DNA of 64,000 bases from Devosia sp. Root685 (GCF_001427875.1 NZ_LMHK01000004.1:61903-125902), one strand, 5' to 3'. Counted from the stretch's first letter, positions 16,525 to 24,950 are shown. The notes: generated by a model not told the origin, from the sequence alone. A program made the numbers and translations.

Positions 16525-17468
16525 GCGCGGCGAACAGGTGCCTTGCCGGCCTGAAGATGCGCCAAAGCCACCGCGATATCGCCGGCTACCCGCGCGTTGT
16601 TCTTGACGAGCGCAATATTGGAGACGAGCGACTTGCCCCCCGTCAGCTCAAAGATGCGCTGCAACAGGAAGGGCGTCATGGCCTTGCCCTTGATCCCCTT
16701 GGCATCGGCATCGGCCAGTGCCTGAGTAATAAAGCCCTCGATGGCGCTCGCTTCCCAGGCGTCTGCTTCCGGAATGGGGTTGGCGATAAGAACCCCGCCC
16801 ATGTCGAGATCGGACTGAATGGCGAGCATTTTTGCGACGCCCTCGGCATCGTCAAAGCGGTGATCGACGCCAAAGCCGCTTTCACGCGCCCAGAAGGCCG
16901 GGAAATGGTCGGTGCCGAACCCCAGCACCGGCACGCCATTGGTTTCAAGCACTTCCAGCGTCTTGGCGATATCGAGGATCGACTTGGCGCCCGCGCAAAC
17001 CACCGTCACCGGCGTCTTGCCCAGCTCTTCGAGATCGGCCGAAATATCAAAGCTGTCCTCGGCGCCGCGATGCACGCCACCAATGCCGCCGGTGGCAAAG
17101 ACCTTGATCCCGGCCAGCGCCGCAATCTGCATCGTCGTCGCAACCGTCGTTCCGGCCGTGGTCCCGCTCGCCAGCAACGCCGCAACGTCGCGACGGCTGG
17201 CCTTGGCGGCCTTATGGCCCTCCTGAGCGAGGCGTTCGAGGTCTTCTCCCGCAAGACCCACGCAGAGCCTTCCATCCATGATGGCGATGGTCGCCGGCAC
17301 CGCGCCGGTTGCCCGCACCACATCCTCGACGTCCCGGGCCATTTCAAGGTTCTGCGGATAAGGCATGCCATGGGTGATGATGGTGGATTCAAGGGCCACC
17401 ACGGCCTTGCCGACCGCCAGCGCCGCCCTCACGTCTGCCGATACTGAAAGATAGGCCTTGCCGCTCAT
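16521..17468 (-). CDS. psuG: Pseudouridine-5'-phosphate glycosidase
   Basis: 315 residues, the usual length. Family landmarks are [18 protein letters not shown] at the N-terminus, [34 protein letters not shown] and [13 protein letters not shown]. It cleaves the C-C glycosidic bond of pseudouridine 5'-phosphate. The start is the ATG at 17468, behind AAAGAGG; the frame extends slightly further but without support. It is first in a two-gene operon with the kinase, overlapping by four bases. No dedicated transporter lies nearby. Confidence 0.94.
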   Translation of the reverse strand: MSGKAYLSVSADVRAALAVGKAVVALESTIITHGMPYPQNLEMARDVEDVVRATGAVPATIAIMDGRLCVGLAGEDLERLAQEGHKAAKASRRDVAALLASGTTAGTTVATTMQIAALAGIKVFATGGIGGVHRGAEDSFDISADLEELGKTPVTVVCAGAKSILDIAKTLEVLETNGVPVLGFGTDHFPAFWARESGFGVDHRFDDAEGVAKMLAIQSDLDMGGVLIANPIPEADAWEASAIEGFITQALADADAKGIKGKAMTPFLLQRIFELTGGKSLVSNIALVKNNARVAGDIAVALAHLQAGKAPVRRA

Positions 17469-17883
17469 CCGTGCCTCTTTGGAAACTGTTCGAGGCCCCA
17501 TAAGGTCTGCCCCTGTTGCCAGCGCTTTTGCGCCCGGGCCGTTCTGCGGTCAACCCCTGCAAAAACTTCTGTTTGCCGGTCTTGTCGCTCTTAAAAAATG
17601 ACTTTAGTTTGCATCTCGATCAGAGAGGGAAAGGGCACTTCGCTGACCAGATCTTTTGTTGATGGCGCGCCTGCCGCGCCTCGATGTCAGCCCGGCTCCG
17701 GGCCGGTCGCAGCGTTCGTGCCGGGCGTCGTTCGGCGTCCCCTGAAGACGTGTTCCCAATCATTCGCCAATTCTCCGCCGGGTTCTCAAAGATGAGGGCC
17801 CTGGCCTGAGCGCGGCTTGCCGCAAAGCCTCCCCTCCCCGCGAGGGTCACTATCCTCGATTTTCTACTTGGAGCTTCCACGTT
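17469..17883. other. Divergent intergenic region between psuG and potF
   Basis: 415 bases with promoters expected for both directions. A short open frame at 17598-17795 has no family features and an atypical composition, so it is not called. A small CCCGG/GGGCCGG stem occurs near 17690-17705. No operator or riboswitch is recognised. Confidence 0.5.
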
Positions 17884-18975
17884 ATGAACAAGACGCTCGC
17901 CCTCGCCTTTGGTGCCCTGGTGGCTGCAAGCCCCGCTTTGGCCCAGGAGGAACCGGTCCTCAACGTCTATAATTGGTCCGACTATATTGCCGAAGACACC
18001 ATCGCCAATTTCGAGGCGGAGACCGGCATCAAGGTCAATTACGACGTCTATGACAATAACGAGATCGTCGACGCCAAACTCCTCGCCGGCAATTCCGGCT
18101 ATGACATCGTCGTGCCCTCGGGCAATTTCCTCGAACGCCAGATCAAGGCCGGCCTGATCCTGCCGCTCGACAAGTCCAAGCTGACCAACCTCGGCAATCT
18201 CGACCCCGCCGTCATGGCCACCGCCGCCGAGCAGGACCCGGACAATGCCCATGCCGTGCCCTATATGATCAATACGATCGGGCTCGGCTATAACACCGCC
18301 AAGGTGACCGCCGCCCTCGGCCCCGATGCCGATCTTGAAAGCTGGGACCTCCTGTTCAAGCCCGAGGTCGTCTCCAAGCTCGCCGGCTGCGGCGTCGCCG
18401 TGCTCGACAGCCCCTCCGAGGTCATCGGCATTGCGCTCCATTATCTTGGCCTCGATCCCAATTCGGAGAGCGCGGACGACCTCGCCAAGGCCGAAGCGCT
18501 GCTCAATTCGATCAAACCCTCGATCCGCTACTACCATTCGAGCCAGTACATCGATGATCTGGGCAATGGCGAAATCTGCCTCGCGCTCGGCTATTCCGGC
18601 GACATCTTCATTGCCGCCGACGCTGCCGCACAGGCCGCTCAGGGCAATGAGGTCACCTACCTGATCCCCAAGGAAGGCGCGGCGACGCTCTTTGACTTCC
18701 TCGCCATCCCGATCGATGCCCCGCATCCGGACAACGCCCACAAGTTCATCAACTACATCCTCGAACCCGAAGTCGTGGCCGCGATCACCAATTACGTGTT
18801 CTACGCCAACCCCAACCTGCCGGCGCTCGAATTCGTCGACGAGGAAGTCAAGTCCAACCCCGGCATCTACCCGCCCGCCGAGACCATCGCCAAGGCATTC
18901 GTCATGAAGGCGCATTCGCCTGACTTCGAAGAGGTCTTGACCCGCACCTGGACCCGCATCAAAACCGGCCAGTAA
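17884..18975 (+). CDS. potF: Putrescine-binding periplasmic protein
   Basis: 363 residues. A signal peptide (MNKTLALAFGALVAASPALA) is followed by a polyamine-binding protein of the PotD/PotF family. The start LNVYNWSDYIAEDTIANFEAE is highly characteristic, and later come YDIVVPSGNFLERQ, YMINTIGLGYNTAKV and GYSGDIFIA. It captures polyamines in the periplasm for the ABC importer encoded next. Putrescine is favoured over spermidine because a full Puu putrescine-degradation set lies at 52.3-57.2 kb. It is the first gene of potFGHI and is followed by a small hairpin. Confidence 0.93.
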   Translation: MNKTLALAFGALVAASPALAQEEPVLNVYNWSDYIAEDTIANFEAETGIKVNYDVYDNNEIVDAKLLAGNSGYDIVVPSGNFLERQIKAGLILPLDKSKLTNLGNLDPAVMATAAEQDPDNAHAVPYMINTIGLGYNTAKVTAALGPDADLESWDLLFKPEVVSKLAGCGVAVLDSPSEVIGIALHYLGLDPNSESADDLAKAEALLNSIKPSIRYYHSSQYIDDLGNGEICLALGYSGDIFIAADAAAQAAQGNEVTYLIPKEGAATLFDFLAIPIDAPHPDNAHKFINYILEPEVVAAITNYVFYANPNLPALEFVDEEVKSNPGIYPPAETIAKAFVMKAHSPDFEEVLTRTWTRIKTGQ

Positions 18976-18984
18976 TCTCTTATA

Positions 18985-19010
18985 GGGGCGGTTTTAATAG
19001 CCGCCCCTTT
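18985..19010 (+). terminator. Hairpin between potF and potG
   Basis: GGGGCGG (18985-18991) pairs with CCGCCCC (19001-19007) and is followed by TTT. Such hairpins after binding-protein genes often stop part of the transcripts and protect the upstream mRNA, giving more PotF than ATPase. Confidence 0.65.
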
Positions 19011-19027
19011 CACACTCGGATGCCGCC

Positions 19028-20179
19028 ATGAAGAAGTCTCAGCAGCTCGCCGTCGATACCCGGCCATGGCGCGATACGGCCAATAACAAGCCGTTTGTCC
19101 GCATCAAGAACGTGACAAAAAAGTTCGGCGACGTGCTGGCCGTGCACGATGTCTCGCTCGACATCTACCGCTCCGAGCTTTTCTGCCTTCTCGGTGGCTC
19201 CGGCTCGGGCAAGTCGACGCTTCTGCGCATGCTGGCCGGCTTTGAGCAGCCGACCTCGGGCACCATCGAGATCGATGGCCAGGACATGACCGAAGTCCCC
19301 CCCTATAATCGCCCCGTCAACATGATGTTCCAGTCCTATGCGCTCTTCCCGCATATGTCGGTCGAACAGAACATCGCCTATGGCCTTAAACGCGACAATC
19401 TGGGGAAGGGCGAGATCAGCGATCGCGTCGCCGAGCTGCTGAGCCTTGTCAAACTGCAGGACTACGGTCGCCGCAAGCCGCACCAGCTGTCTGGTGGCCA
19501 GCGCCAGCGCGTCGCCTTGGCCCGCGCGCTCGCAAAACGTCCAAAACTCCTCCTTCTCGATGAACCCCTTGGCGCGCTCGACAAAAAGCTGCGCGAGGAA
19601 ACCCAGTTCGAACTGGTCAAAATCCAGGAAAGCCTCGGCGTTACCTTCATCGTCGTGACCCACGATCAGGAAGAGGCGATGACCCTCGCCACCCGTATCG
19701 GGGTCATGAATCTCGGTGAAATCGCCATGGTGGGCGAGCCCACCGACATCTACGAATTCCCCAATTCCCGTTTCGTCGCCGGCTTCATCGGCTCGGCCAA
19801 TATGGTCGAAGGCAAAGTCACCGAGGACGAGCCGGGCCATGTCCGCATCCGCTCGAGCGAACTCGGCTGCGATATCTATGTCGGCCACGGCGTCGATTGC
19901 GCGCCAGAACAAATTCTCTGGTGGGCCATCCGCCCCGAAAAGATGGTGCTGAGCCGCGAAAAACCTCTTACCCCCCATGATGCCAATGTCACCTCGGGCA
20001 TTGTAGAGGAGATCGCCTACCTCGGGGATATCTCTTTGTATCAGGTAGCGCTCGAGAGCGGCAAACGCCTCCGTGTCAGCCAGACCAATTCGGTGCGCGG
20101 CAACCCCGATGCCATCACCTGGGACGAGAAAGTCTACATCACCTGGAGCGACAGCTCTGGTTCGGTGCTGACGGTATGA
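19028..20179 (+). CDS. potG: Polyamine ABC transporter ATP-binding protein
   Basis: 383 residues. The ABC ATPase domain has Walker A GGSGSGKST, Q-loop MMFQSYALFP, signature LSGGQRQRVALARAL, Walker B LLLLDEPLGALD and switch VVTHDQEEA. A C-terminal TOBE-type regulatory domain starts near residue 300 (WWAIRPEKMVLS). It powers putrescine import with PotH and PotI. About 200 bases separate it from potH, and an inserted repeat element fills most of that gap. Confidence 0.95.
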   Translation: MKKSQQLAVDTRPWRDTANNKPFVRIKNVTKKFGDVLAVHDVSLDIYRSELFCLLGGSGSGKSTLLRMLAGFEQPTSGTIEIDGQDMTEVPPYNRPVNMMFQSYALFPHMSVEQNIAYGLKRDNLGKGEISDRVAELLSLVKLQDYGRRKPHQLSGGQRQRVALARALAKRPKLLLLDEPLGALDKKLREETQFELVKIQESLGVTFIVVTHDQEEAMTLATRIGVMNLGEIAMVGEPTDIYEFPNSRFVAGFIGSANMVEGKVTEDEPGHVRIRSSELGCDIYVGHGVDCAPEQILWWAIRPEKMVLSREKPLTPHDANVTSGIVEEIAYLGDISLYQVALESGKRLRVSQTNSVRGNPDAITWDEKVYITWSDSSGSVLTV

Positions 20180-20194
20180 GCGCACAGCAAAGGG

Positions 20195-20358
20195 ACCCCT
20201 CACCCGTCTGGCGCTGCGCGCCATCCACCCTCTCCCGCAAGGGGCGAGGGGAGGCTCCGTTCATTGGGAGGCAGAGTGCCCCCCTTCTCCCCTTGCGGGA
20301 GAAGGTGCCCGAAGGGCCACCGAATTCGCATTTGCGAATTTCGGTCGGGATGAGGGGT
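20195..20358. repeat. Palindromic intergenic repeat (RIME-like) inside the pot operon
   Basis: A 164-base element between potG and potH. Its ends are complementary (ACCCCTCACCCG at the left, CGGGATGAGGGGT at the right), and it contains internal stems such as CTCCCGCAAGGGG and CCCCTTGCGGGAG. The style matches short dispersed palindromic repeats of Rhizobiales genomes. It has no coding potential and should fold strongly in the mRNA, so it could stabilise or terminate the upstream message. Confidence 0.75.
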
Positions 20359-20378
20359 ATTCTCGCGGGAGCCAACGC

Positions 20379-21332
20379 ATGACCACCGCCCGCGACCCCA
20401 CCATCCCCCCACCGCGGCGCCTCAAACCCTGGAACGCGGTCGAACGTGGCCTCGCCAAGGTCGGCATCTCCGGCCGCATGCTGGTGCTCGCCGCCCCGGT
20501 CCTGTGGCTCCTCGTCTTCTTCCTCATTCCGCTGGCCGTGGTTTTTGGCATTTCGCTGTCCACAAAACAGTTCGGCCGCCCGCCCTATTCGCCGCTGCTG
20601 ACCACCGAAGAGGGCACGGTGCAGCTCACCCTGCATCTCAACAATTACATCCGCCTCTTCACCGACAATCTCTATATCGCGGCCTATCTGTCCTCGATCC
20701 GCATCGCCTTCATTTCGACGGTGATCACGCTGTTCGTCGGCTATCCCATGGCCTATGCCATAGCCCGCGCGCCCGACCGCTGGCGCAATATCCTCTTAAT
20801 GCTGGTGATCCTCCCGTTCTTCACCTCATTCCTGCTGCGCGTTTATGCGCTGACCGGTTTCATGCGCGGCAATGGCGTCATCAACCAGTTTCTGGGCCTT
20901 TTCGGGCTGGAACCGCTGGTGATGATGCAGACCGATTTCGCCGTCTATGTCGGCATCGTCTACACCTACCTGCCCTTCATGATCCTGCCGCTCTATACGA
21001 CGCTGGTGAAACTCGACGTGTCGCTGTTTGAGGCCTCGGCCGATCTCGGTGCCCGGCCGCTGCGGACCTTTCTCTCGGTGACGCTGCCGCTGTCGCTGCC
21101 CGGTATCATTGCCGGCTCCATGCTGGTCTTCATCCCGGCTATCGGCGAATATGTCATTCCCTCGCTTCTCGGCGGCCCCGAAACCCTGATGATCGGGCGC
21201 GTCCTCTGGGACGAATTCTTCACCGCCGCCAATTGGCCGCGTGCCGCCGCCGTCGCGGTCGCCATGCTCTTGGCTGTCGTCATTCCGATCATGCTGTTGC
21301 AGCGCGCCCAGAGCGCCGTGGTGGAGAGATAA
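20379..21332 (+). CDS. potH: Putrescine ABC transporter permease PotH
   Basis: 317 residues with six predicted membrane helices and a cytoplasmic N-terminal extension. The binding-protein-dependent transport signature lies in LYTTLVKLDVSLFEASADLG, the EAA loop that contacts the ATPase. Other landmarks are PVLWLLVFFLIPLAVVFGIS at the N-terminus and ATG start after GGGAG. The start follows the palindromic repeat element by only about 20 bases, so translation initiation may be affected by it. It is separated from potI by a single base. Confidence 0.94.
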   Translation: MTTARDPTIPPPRRLKPWNAVERGLAKVGISGRMLVLAAPVLWLLVFFLIPLAVVFGISLSTKQFGRPPYSPLLTTEEGTVQLTLHLNNYIRLFTDNLYIAAYLSSIRIAFISTVITLFVGYPMAYAIARAPDRWRNILLMLVILPFFTSFLLRVYALTGFMRGNGVINQFLGLFGLEPLVMMQTDFAVYVGIVYTYLPFMILPLYTTLVKLDVSLFEASADLGARPLRTFLSVTLPLSLPGIIAGSMLVFIPAIGEYVIPSLLGGPETLMIGRVLWDEFFTAANWPRAAAVAVAMLLAVVIPIMLLQRAQSAVVER

Positions 21333-21333
21333 G

Positions 21334-22143
21334 ATGCGCCGTGGCTGGTTCCTTCCCATCGCAGCGGCCCTCGGGTTCTCGTTCCTTTATGCGCCCATCG
21401 TTTCGCTGGTCATTTTCTCCTTCAATGAGAGCCGCCTCGTGACCGTCTGGTCGGGCTTTTCGACCAAGTGGTATGGCGAACTGTTCCGCGACCCCCAGAT
21501 GCTCAACGCCGCCTGGCTGAGCCTGCAGATCGGCGCGGTCAGCGCCACCATCGCTCTGGTGCTGGGCACGCTCGCAGCCGTCGCGCTGGTGCGCTTCCGC
21601 CGGTTCCGGGGGCGGACGCTGTTTTCGGGCATGGTATCGGCGCCATTGGTCATGCCCGACGTGATCACAGGCCTGTCGCTGCTGCTGCTGTTTGTCGCCA
21701 TGGAGGGCTTTCTCGGCTGGCCGCAGGGCCGGGGCATGCTGACCATCATCCTTGCCCATTCCACCTTCTGCACCGCCTATGTCTGCGTCGTGGTGCAATC
21801 GCGCCTCGGCGATTTCGACCGCAGCCTCGAAGAAGCCGCCATGGACTTGGGCGCCAGCCCCCTCCGCACCTTTTTTGATATCACCCTGCCCATCATCGCC
21901 CCGGCTTTGGTCTCGGGCTGGCTGCTCGGTTTTACCCTCTCGCTCGACGATCTTGTTATCGCGAGCTTCGTTTCGGGCCCTGGCTCCTCGACGCTCCCCA
22001 TGGTGATTTTTTCAAAAGTCCGTCTGGGCGTCTCGCCCGATGTCAATGCGCTTGCCACCATCATCATCGGCCTCGTGGCAACGGGCGTTCTTATTGCGAC
22101 AATCATTCAGCTGCGTTCCAAGCCGAAAAAGGCGAAGGTCTAG
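21334..22143 (+). CDS. potI: Putrescine ABC transporter permease PotI
   Basis: 269 residues, six membrane helices. The EAA-type loop is RSLEEAAMDLGASPLRTFF (written here from about residue 165). The N-terminus is FLYAPIVSLVIFSFNESR, a hallmark of PotC/PotI permeases. The frame is open upstream inside potH, but the true start is the ATG at 21334, one base after the potH stop. With PotH it forms the membrane channel of the importer. Last gene of potFGHI. Confidence 0.94.
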   Translation: MRRGWFLPIAAALGFSFLYAPIVSLVIFSFNESRLVTVWSGFSTKWYGELFRDPQMLNAAWLSLQIGAVSATIALVLGTLAAVALVRFRRFRGRTLFSGMVSAPLVMPDVITGLSLLLLFVAMEGFLGWPQGRGMLTIILAHSTFCTAYVCVVVQSRLGDFDRSLEEAAMDLGASPLRTFFDITLPIIAPALVSGWLLGFTLSLDDLVIASFVSGPGSSTLPMVIFSKVRLGVSPDVNALATIIIGLVATGVLIATIIQLRSKPKKAKV

Positions 22144-22243
22144 ATACACTTGTGACAGGCAAGTTGCTCCACCTGAGCAACATGCCCGTCACCAAATGGT
22201 CGCTTTCTCGCTTCAATTTGGAGATGACGAGAAGGAGAACCCT

Positions 22244-22644
22244 GTGACCCAGACGCCCTCCGACTACATCCGCAGCCATGGCCTCCTGCGCAAATATGGC
22301 TGGGGCCTCGCCATCATCGCCCTTGCAGGCCTTGCCAGCACGCTCAATGGCGACCCTGCATCGCTTCTGACCCTCAAGATGATGATTGCCATTCCGTTCG
22401 CCATCGCCGTGGCCTGGCTCCCCACCATATTCGATCCGGTCCGCTCCCGCCTTCCCTTCACCCCCAGCTTCGTGGAACGCAGTTTTCTCGAGGGACTTTA
22501 TTGGCCCTCGGCGTCAATATCGCCAGCTGGACGCCCGATTACACCCCGCTTCGCATGGTCGTTACCGTTACTATCACCACCCTGATTTATTTCGGCCTCC
22601 AGTCTCTGGCCTATAGCGTCATCGAGCGCAGCAGACGCAAATAG
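22244..22644 (+). pseudogene. Small four-helix membrane protein, apparently frameshifted
   Basis: A GTG at 22244 behind GAAGGAG opens a frame coding for two hydrophobic helices (GWGLAIIALAGLASTL and MMIAIPFAIAVAWLPTIF). At about 22495-22500 (GGACTTTATTGG) the sense shifts to the -1 frame. That frame continues as two further convincing membrane segments (LALGVNIASW and VVTVTITTLIYFGLQSLA) and ends ERSRRK at 22644. In the original frame the C-terminus after 22500 is Pro/Ser-rich and unlike protein, ending at 22585. The joined product would be about 133 residues. It is a real frameshift, a programmed slip, or a sequencing error. The family is not recognised. Confidence 0.65.
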
Positions 22645-23212
22645 AAGGGGCCATTCATTTGTGAGGCCCCCAAACGCACTCCTGCCTTTTTGCAGATCGG
22701 CCAAATGCGATCCCGTGGTCTTCCAGAGTCTCGGGCGACCGGCGCCCCGACGGCAGCCCTTGCCATAAAATGTTTCGCCCCCCGCAAAACTGCAGATCTA
22801 TCCCCCTCCTCTGCCTGATGCCCATCCCCACCGGCTGTCATCGTGTTTTTTGGGGGGCGCCAGATCGACTTATCCATCTTATCCCCGCCCCCAAAATCTC
22901 ATGCCAATATCTGCCCATTCCGCCAGTCACGCGGCCCCTACGCAGGGCCGGGCGGAATGACCGGTGGAAGGGGGCGCCTTTCCGGGTGGGGTGAATTCGG
23001 CAGCCGCGCCTTCCGGATCCGTGACGGGCGGCCTTTGGCTCCCAATGTACTATACGGATCGAGCCAATGGCCGCCCGTTACCCGTGTACCCGCGACGCCG
23101 AAAGGCCGGGCGGATTTTCGTGTTGCCGGAGCAACATCCGATCGCGTGAAAGTTTTGTGACTAGACAGACCCGGCGAACGGGCGCAGTCTTTCCTCATGT
23201 TCAACCAACTTT
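22645..23212. other. Intergenic region rich in inverted repeats
   Basis: About 570 bases with no convincing gene. Several short frames overlap on both strands. It holds a weak GGGGCC/GGCCCC hairpin just after the frameshifted gene, a TTTTGGGGG/CCCCCAAAA pair near 22849-22898, and the long hairpin listed separately at 23008-23106. It could hold a small RNA or a decayed mobile element. Confidence 0.55.
23008..23106. repeat. Long imperfect hairpin, candidate structured RNA
   Basis: Arms of 21 bases (23021-23041 and 23061-23081) are complementary except at two positions and enclose a 19-base loop. Outer arms GCCTTCCGG (23008-23016) and CCGAAAGGC (23098-23106) extend the structure. It does not resemble a terminator because there is no T tract. 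A small RNA or a MITE-like remnant are the main options. Confidence 0.5.
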
Positions 23213-23227
23213 AAGGAGGTGATCCAG
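23213..23227 (+). promoter_or_regulatory. Extended Shine-Dalgarno, 15 bases complementary to the 16S rRNA 3' end
   Basis: AAGGAGGTGATCCAG is the exact complement of the usual alphaproteobacterial 16S 3' tail (CTGGATCACCTCCTT). It is followed immediately by a GTG-started 23-codon frame, with seven bases between AGGAGG and the GTG. Normal ribosome sites match only four to six bases. Confidence 0.6.
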
Positions 23228-23298
23228 TGTCTTTTGAGAATGCGGTACTCGAAGCAGGTCTGGGATTGAAGGTGATGTCGCGGAGTGATCTCTGCTAG
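23227..23298 (+). CDS. Candidate 23-residue leader peptide upstream of purU
   Basis: GTG at 23227 to TAG at 23296-23298 encodes 23 residues, VSFENAVLEAGLGLKV then MSRSDLC. The start sits behind a near-perfect ribosome site and the frame is followed 40 bases later by a Rho-independent hairpin. That arrangement resembles a leader peptide or an expressed micro-protein. I do not recognise the peptide and there is no run of a single amino acid that would suggest classic attenuation. Confidence 0.45.
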   Translation: MSFENAVLEAGLGLKVMSRSDLC

Positions 23299-23337
23299 CA
23301 CCAACCTCCTAGGCCCTCGAGGCCTATGACTCAGGGA

Positions 23338-23370
23338 AGGGCTGCTCATACGGGCGGCCCTTTTCCTTTT
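23338..23370 (+). terminator. Rho-independent terminator between leader ORF and purU
   Basis: AGGGCTGC (23338-23345) pairs with GCGGCCCT (23354-23361), allowing one G-U, and is followed by TTTTCCTTTT. It would end the leader transcript or attenuate transcription into purU, whose start is 74 bases further on. Confidence 0.75.
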
Positions 23371-23443
23371 CTGGCAGGCGAGGCTTGACGACAGGGCACA
23401 AGCCATTGATACCGCTGGCCGTCACCTTCCTCGGAGGCCCGCC

Positions 23444-24298
23444 TTGTCCTCGGCCAATTTCGTCCTGACCCTTTCCTGCACCGACCGCCCCGGCATCGTC
23501 GCCGCGGTAACCACGGAGCTGGCGGCGCTCAACGCCAATATCGCTGAGTCCAACCAGTTCTGGGACAAGGAAACCGGCCGCTTCTTCATGCGCCTCGCCT
23601 TCACCGCGCCGCAAGGCGTCGGCCGCGAGAGCATCGAAAAGGCGCTGAAATCGCCGATCGAGCGTTTTGACATGAAGACGGCGCTGAGCGACGAGAGCCG
23701 CCGCAAGCAGATCGTCATTCTGGTCTCAAAGTTCGACCATACCCTCTTGCACCTGCTCTACCAGATCCGCGTCGGCTGGCTCGACGCCGATGTGGCCGCG
23801 GTGATTTCCAATCACGAAGACGCCCGCAAGATCGCCGAAGACGCCGGCATCGCCTTCCATTATCTGCCGGTGACCAAGGACACCAAGGCGAGCCAGGAAG
23901 CCCAGGTGCTCGATATCGTCAAGCAGGTTGGCGCCGATCTCGTCGTTCTCGCCCGCTATATGCAGGTGCTCTCGGACAATCTCTCCACCCGGCTTTTCGG
24001 CCAGGTGATCAATATTCACCACTCGTTTCTGCCCAGTTTCAAGGGCGCAAAACCCTATCATCAGGCGCATGAGCGGGGGGTGAAGATCATCGGCGCCACG
24101 GCGCATTATGTGACACCCGATCTCGACGAAGGCCCGATCATCGAGCAGGAAACCGCCCGGGTCACCCACGTCATGAGCCCCGACGACCTCGTCGCCGCCG
24201 GCCGCGACATCGAAAGCCGGGTACTGGCCCGCGCGGTAAAACTGCACTTGGAAAGCCGGGTCATGCTCAACGGCAAGAAGACGGTGGTGTTTGGCTGA
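23444..24298 (+). CDS. purU: Formyltetrahydrofolate deformylase
   Basis: 284 residues. An N-terminal ACT domain (LTLSCTDRPGIVAAVTTELA) precedes the formyltransferase-like hydrolase domain with the catalytic region INIHHSFLPSFKGAKPY and the downstream ATAHYVTPDLDEGPII. It hydrolyses 10-formyl-THF to formate and THF, balancing one-carbon units with glycine and purine synthesis. The start is a TTG at 23444 behind GGAGG; no ATG fits upstream of the ACT domain. A terminator hairpin precedes it. Confidence 0.95.
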   Translation: MSSANFVLTLSCTDRPGIVAAVTTELAALNANIAESNQFWDKETGRFFMRLAFTAPQGVGRESIEKALKSPIERFDMKTALSDESRRKQIVILVSKFDHTLLHLLYQIRVGWLDADVAAVISNHEDARKIAEDAGIAFHYLPVTKDTKASQEAQVLDIVKQVGADLVVLARYMQVLSDNLSTRLFGQVINIHHSFLPSFKGAKPYHQAHERGVKIIGATAHYVTPDLDEGPIIEQETARVTHVMSPDDLVAAGRDIESRVLARAVKLHLESRVMLNGKKTVVFG

Positions 24299-24318
24299 AA
24301 CGGCCGTGTCGCAGTAGC

Positions 24319-24436
24319 CCTCATGGTGAGGTGCTTTGCTCTTGCAAAGCCTCGAGCCACGGGGGCGTGGCGCCAAAGCATCGGGGCACGTCCTCGTGGT
24401 TCGAGGCTACGCTGCGCTTCGCGCCTCACCATGAGG
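24319..24436. repeat. Nested palindromic intergenic repeat
   Basis: Perfect 13-base terminal inverted repeats (24319-24331, CCTCATGGTGAGG; 24424-24436, its complement) enclose a second pair (CCTCGAGCCACGGGG near 24350 and CCTCGTGGTTCGAGG near 24392, 13 of 15 complementary). It lies between the convergent genes purU and the Rrf2 regulator. This kind of repeat is common in Rhizobiales intergenic DNA. It differs from the element at 20195. Confidence 0.75.
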
Positions 24437-24484
24437 ACTGCTGATGTATCCCCGTTCAGATTGAACCTGAAACGCGCTAAGCCA

Positions 24485-24507
24485 GCCTAAACGCGTAGCG
24501 TTTAGGC
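24485..24507 (-). terminator. Hairpin overlapping the Rrf2 gene stop
   Basis: A perfect 10-bp inverted repeat (GCCTAAACGC at 24485-24494, complement at 24498-24507, loop GTA) includes the stop codon of the Rrf2 gene. No T tract follows, so it may act as a weak terminator or mRNA stabiliser. Confidence 0.45.
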
Positions 24508-24942
24508 GACTTCGTCGATCGGCAGGTCTTCGAGATTGAGAGAGTCTGCAAGGCTCGTGCTGTCGAGCACCGCGCGCGTAGCGAGCGTGACGCGCTCGAA
24601 GACGTGGCGGATTTCGCAGGAGCTCTCGTCCTTGCAATCCTCGCATTTGCGATAGGCGATCTTTGAGAGGCACGGCAAAGGCGCGATCGGCCCGTCGATC
24701 AGCCGCAGCACTTCGCCATACATGATCTCTTCGGGCGCCTTGACCAGCTCATAGCCGCCCATGCGGCCGCGCCGGCTGGTGACAAGGCCGGCGCGCTTCA
24801 ATTCGAGGAGAATCTGCTCGAGGAACTTTTTCGGGATCGCCTGATCGCGGGAAATCTCGCCGATCATGCGGCTTTCGCCGCGCCCGGCCCGGGCCAGCGC
24901 CACCAGGGCTCTCAGCGCATATTTGGCCTTTTGCGACATCAT
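24502..24942 (-). CDS. Rrf2-family transcriptional regulator
   Basis: 146 residues. An N-terminal winged helix (SQKAKYALRALVALARAG, GLVTSRRGRMGGYELVKAPE) is followed by a cysteine cluster (PCLSKIAYRKCEDCKDESSC). That cluster could hold an Fe-S centre, as in IscR or NsrR. The sequence is not RirA-like. It starts eight bases after the Kef antiporter stop, so the two are probably one operon and the regulator may sense redox, iron or a thiol signal controlling the antiporter. The start is the ATG at 24942 or the next codon at 24939. Confidence 0.9.
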   Translation of the reverse strand: MMSQKAKYALRALVALARAGRGESRMIGEISRDQAIPKKFLEQILLELKRAGLVTSRRGRMGGYELVKAPEEIMYGEVLRLIDGPIAPLPCLSKIAYRKCEDCKDESSCEIRHVFERVTLATRAVLDSTSLADSLNLEDLPIDEVA

Positions 24943-24950
24943 GGCCCGGC

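Noticed and set aside
17598..17795. 65-codon frame between psuG and potF
   Set aside because: Pro/Arg-rich, no ribosome site and no resemblance; treated as non-coding.
23371..23443. Folate-type riboswitch before purU
   Set aside because: I could not match conserved bases of a known THF riboswitch; only the leader ORF and a terminator are supported.
24319..24436. tRNA-like sequence (GTGGTTCGAGGC) near 24395
   Set aside because: It is part of the nested palindromic repeat. No acceptor or anticodon arms can be formed.
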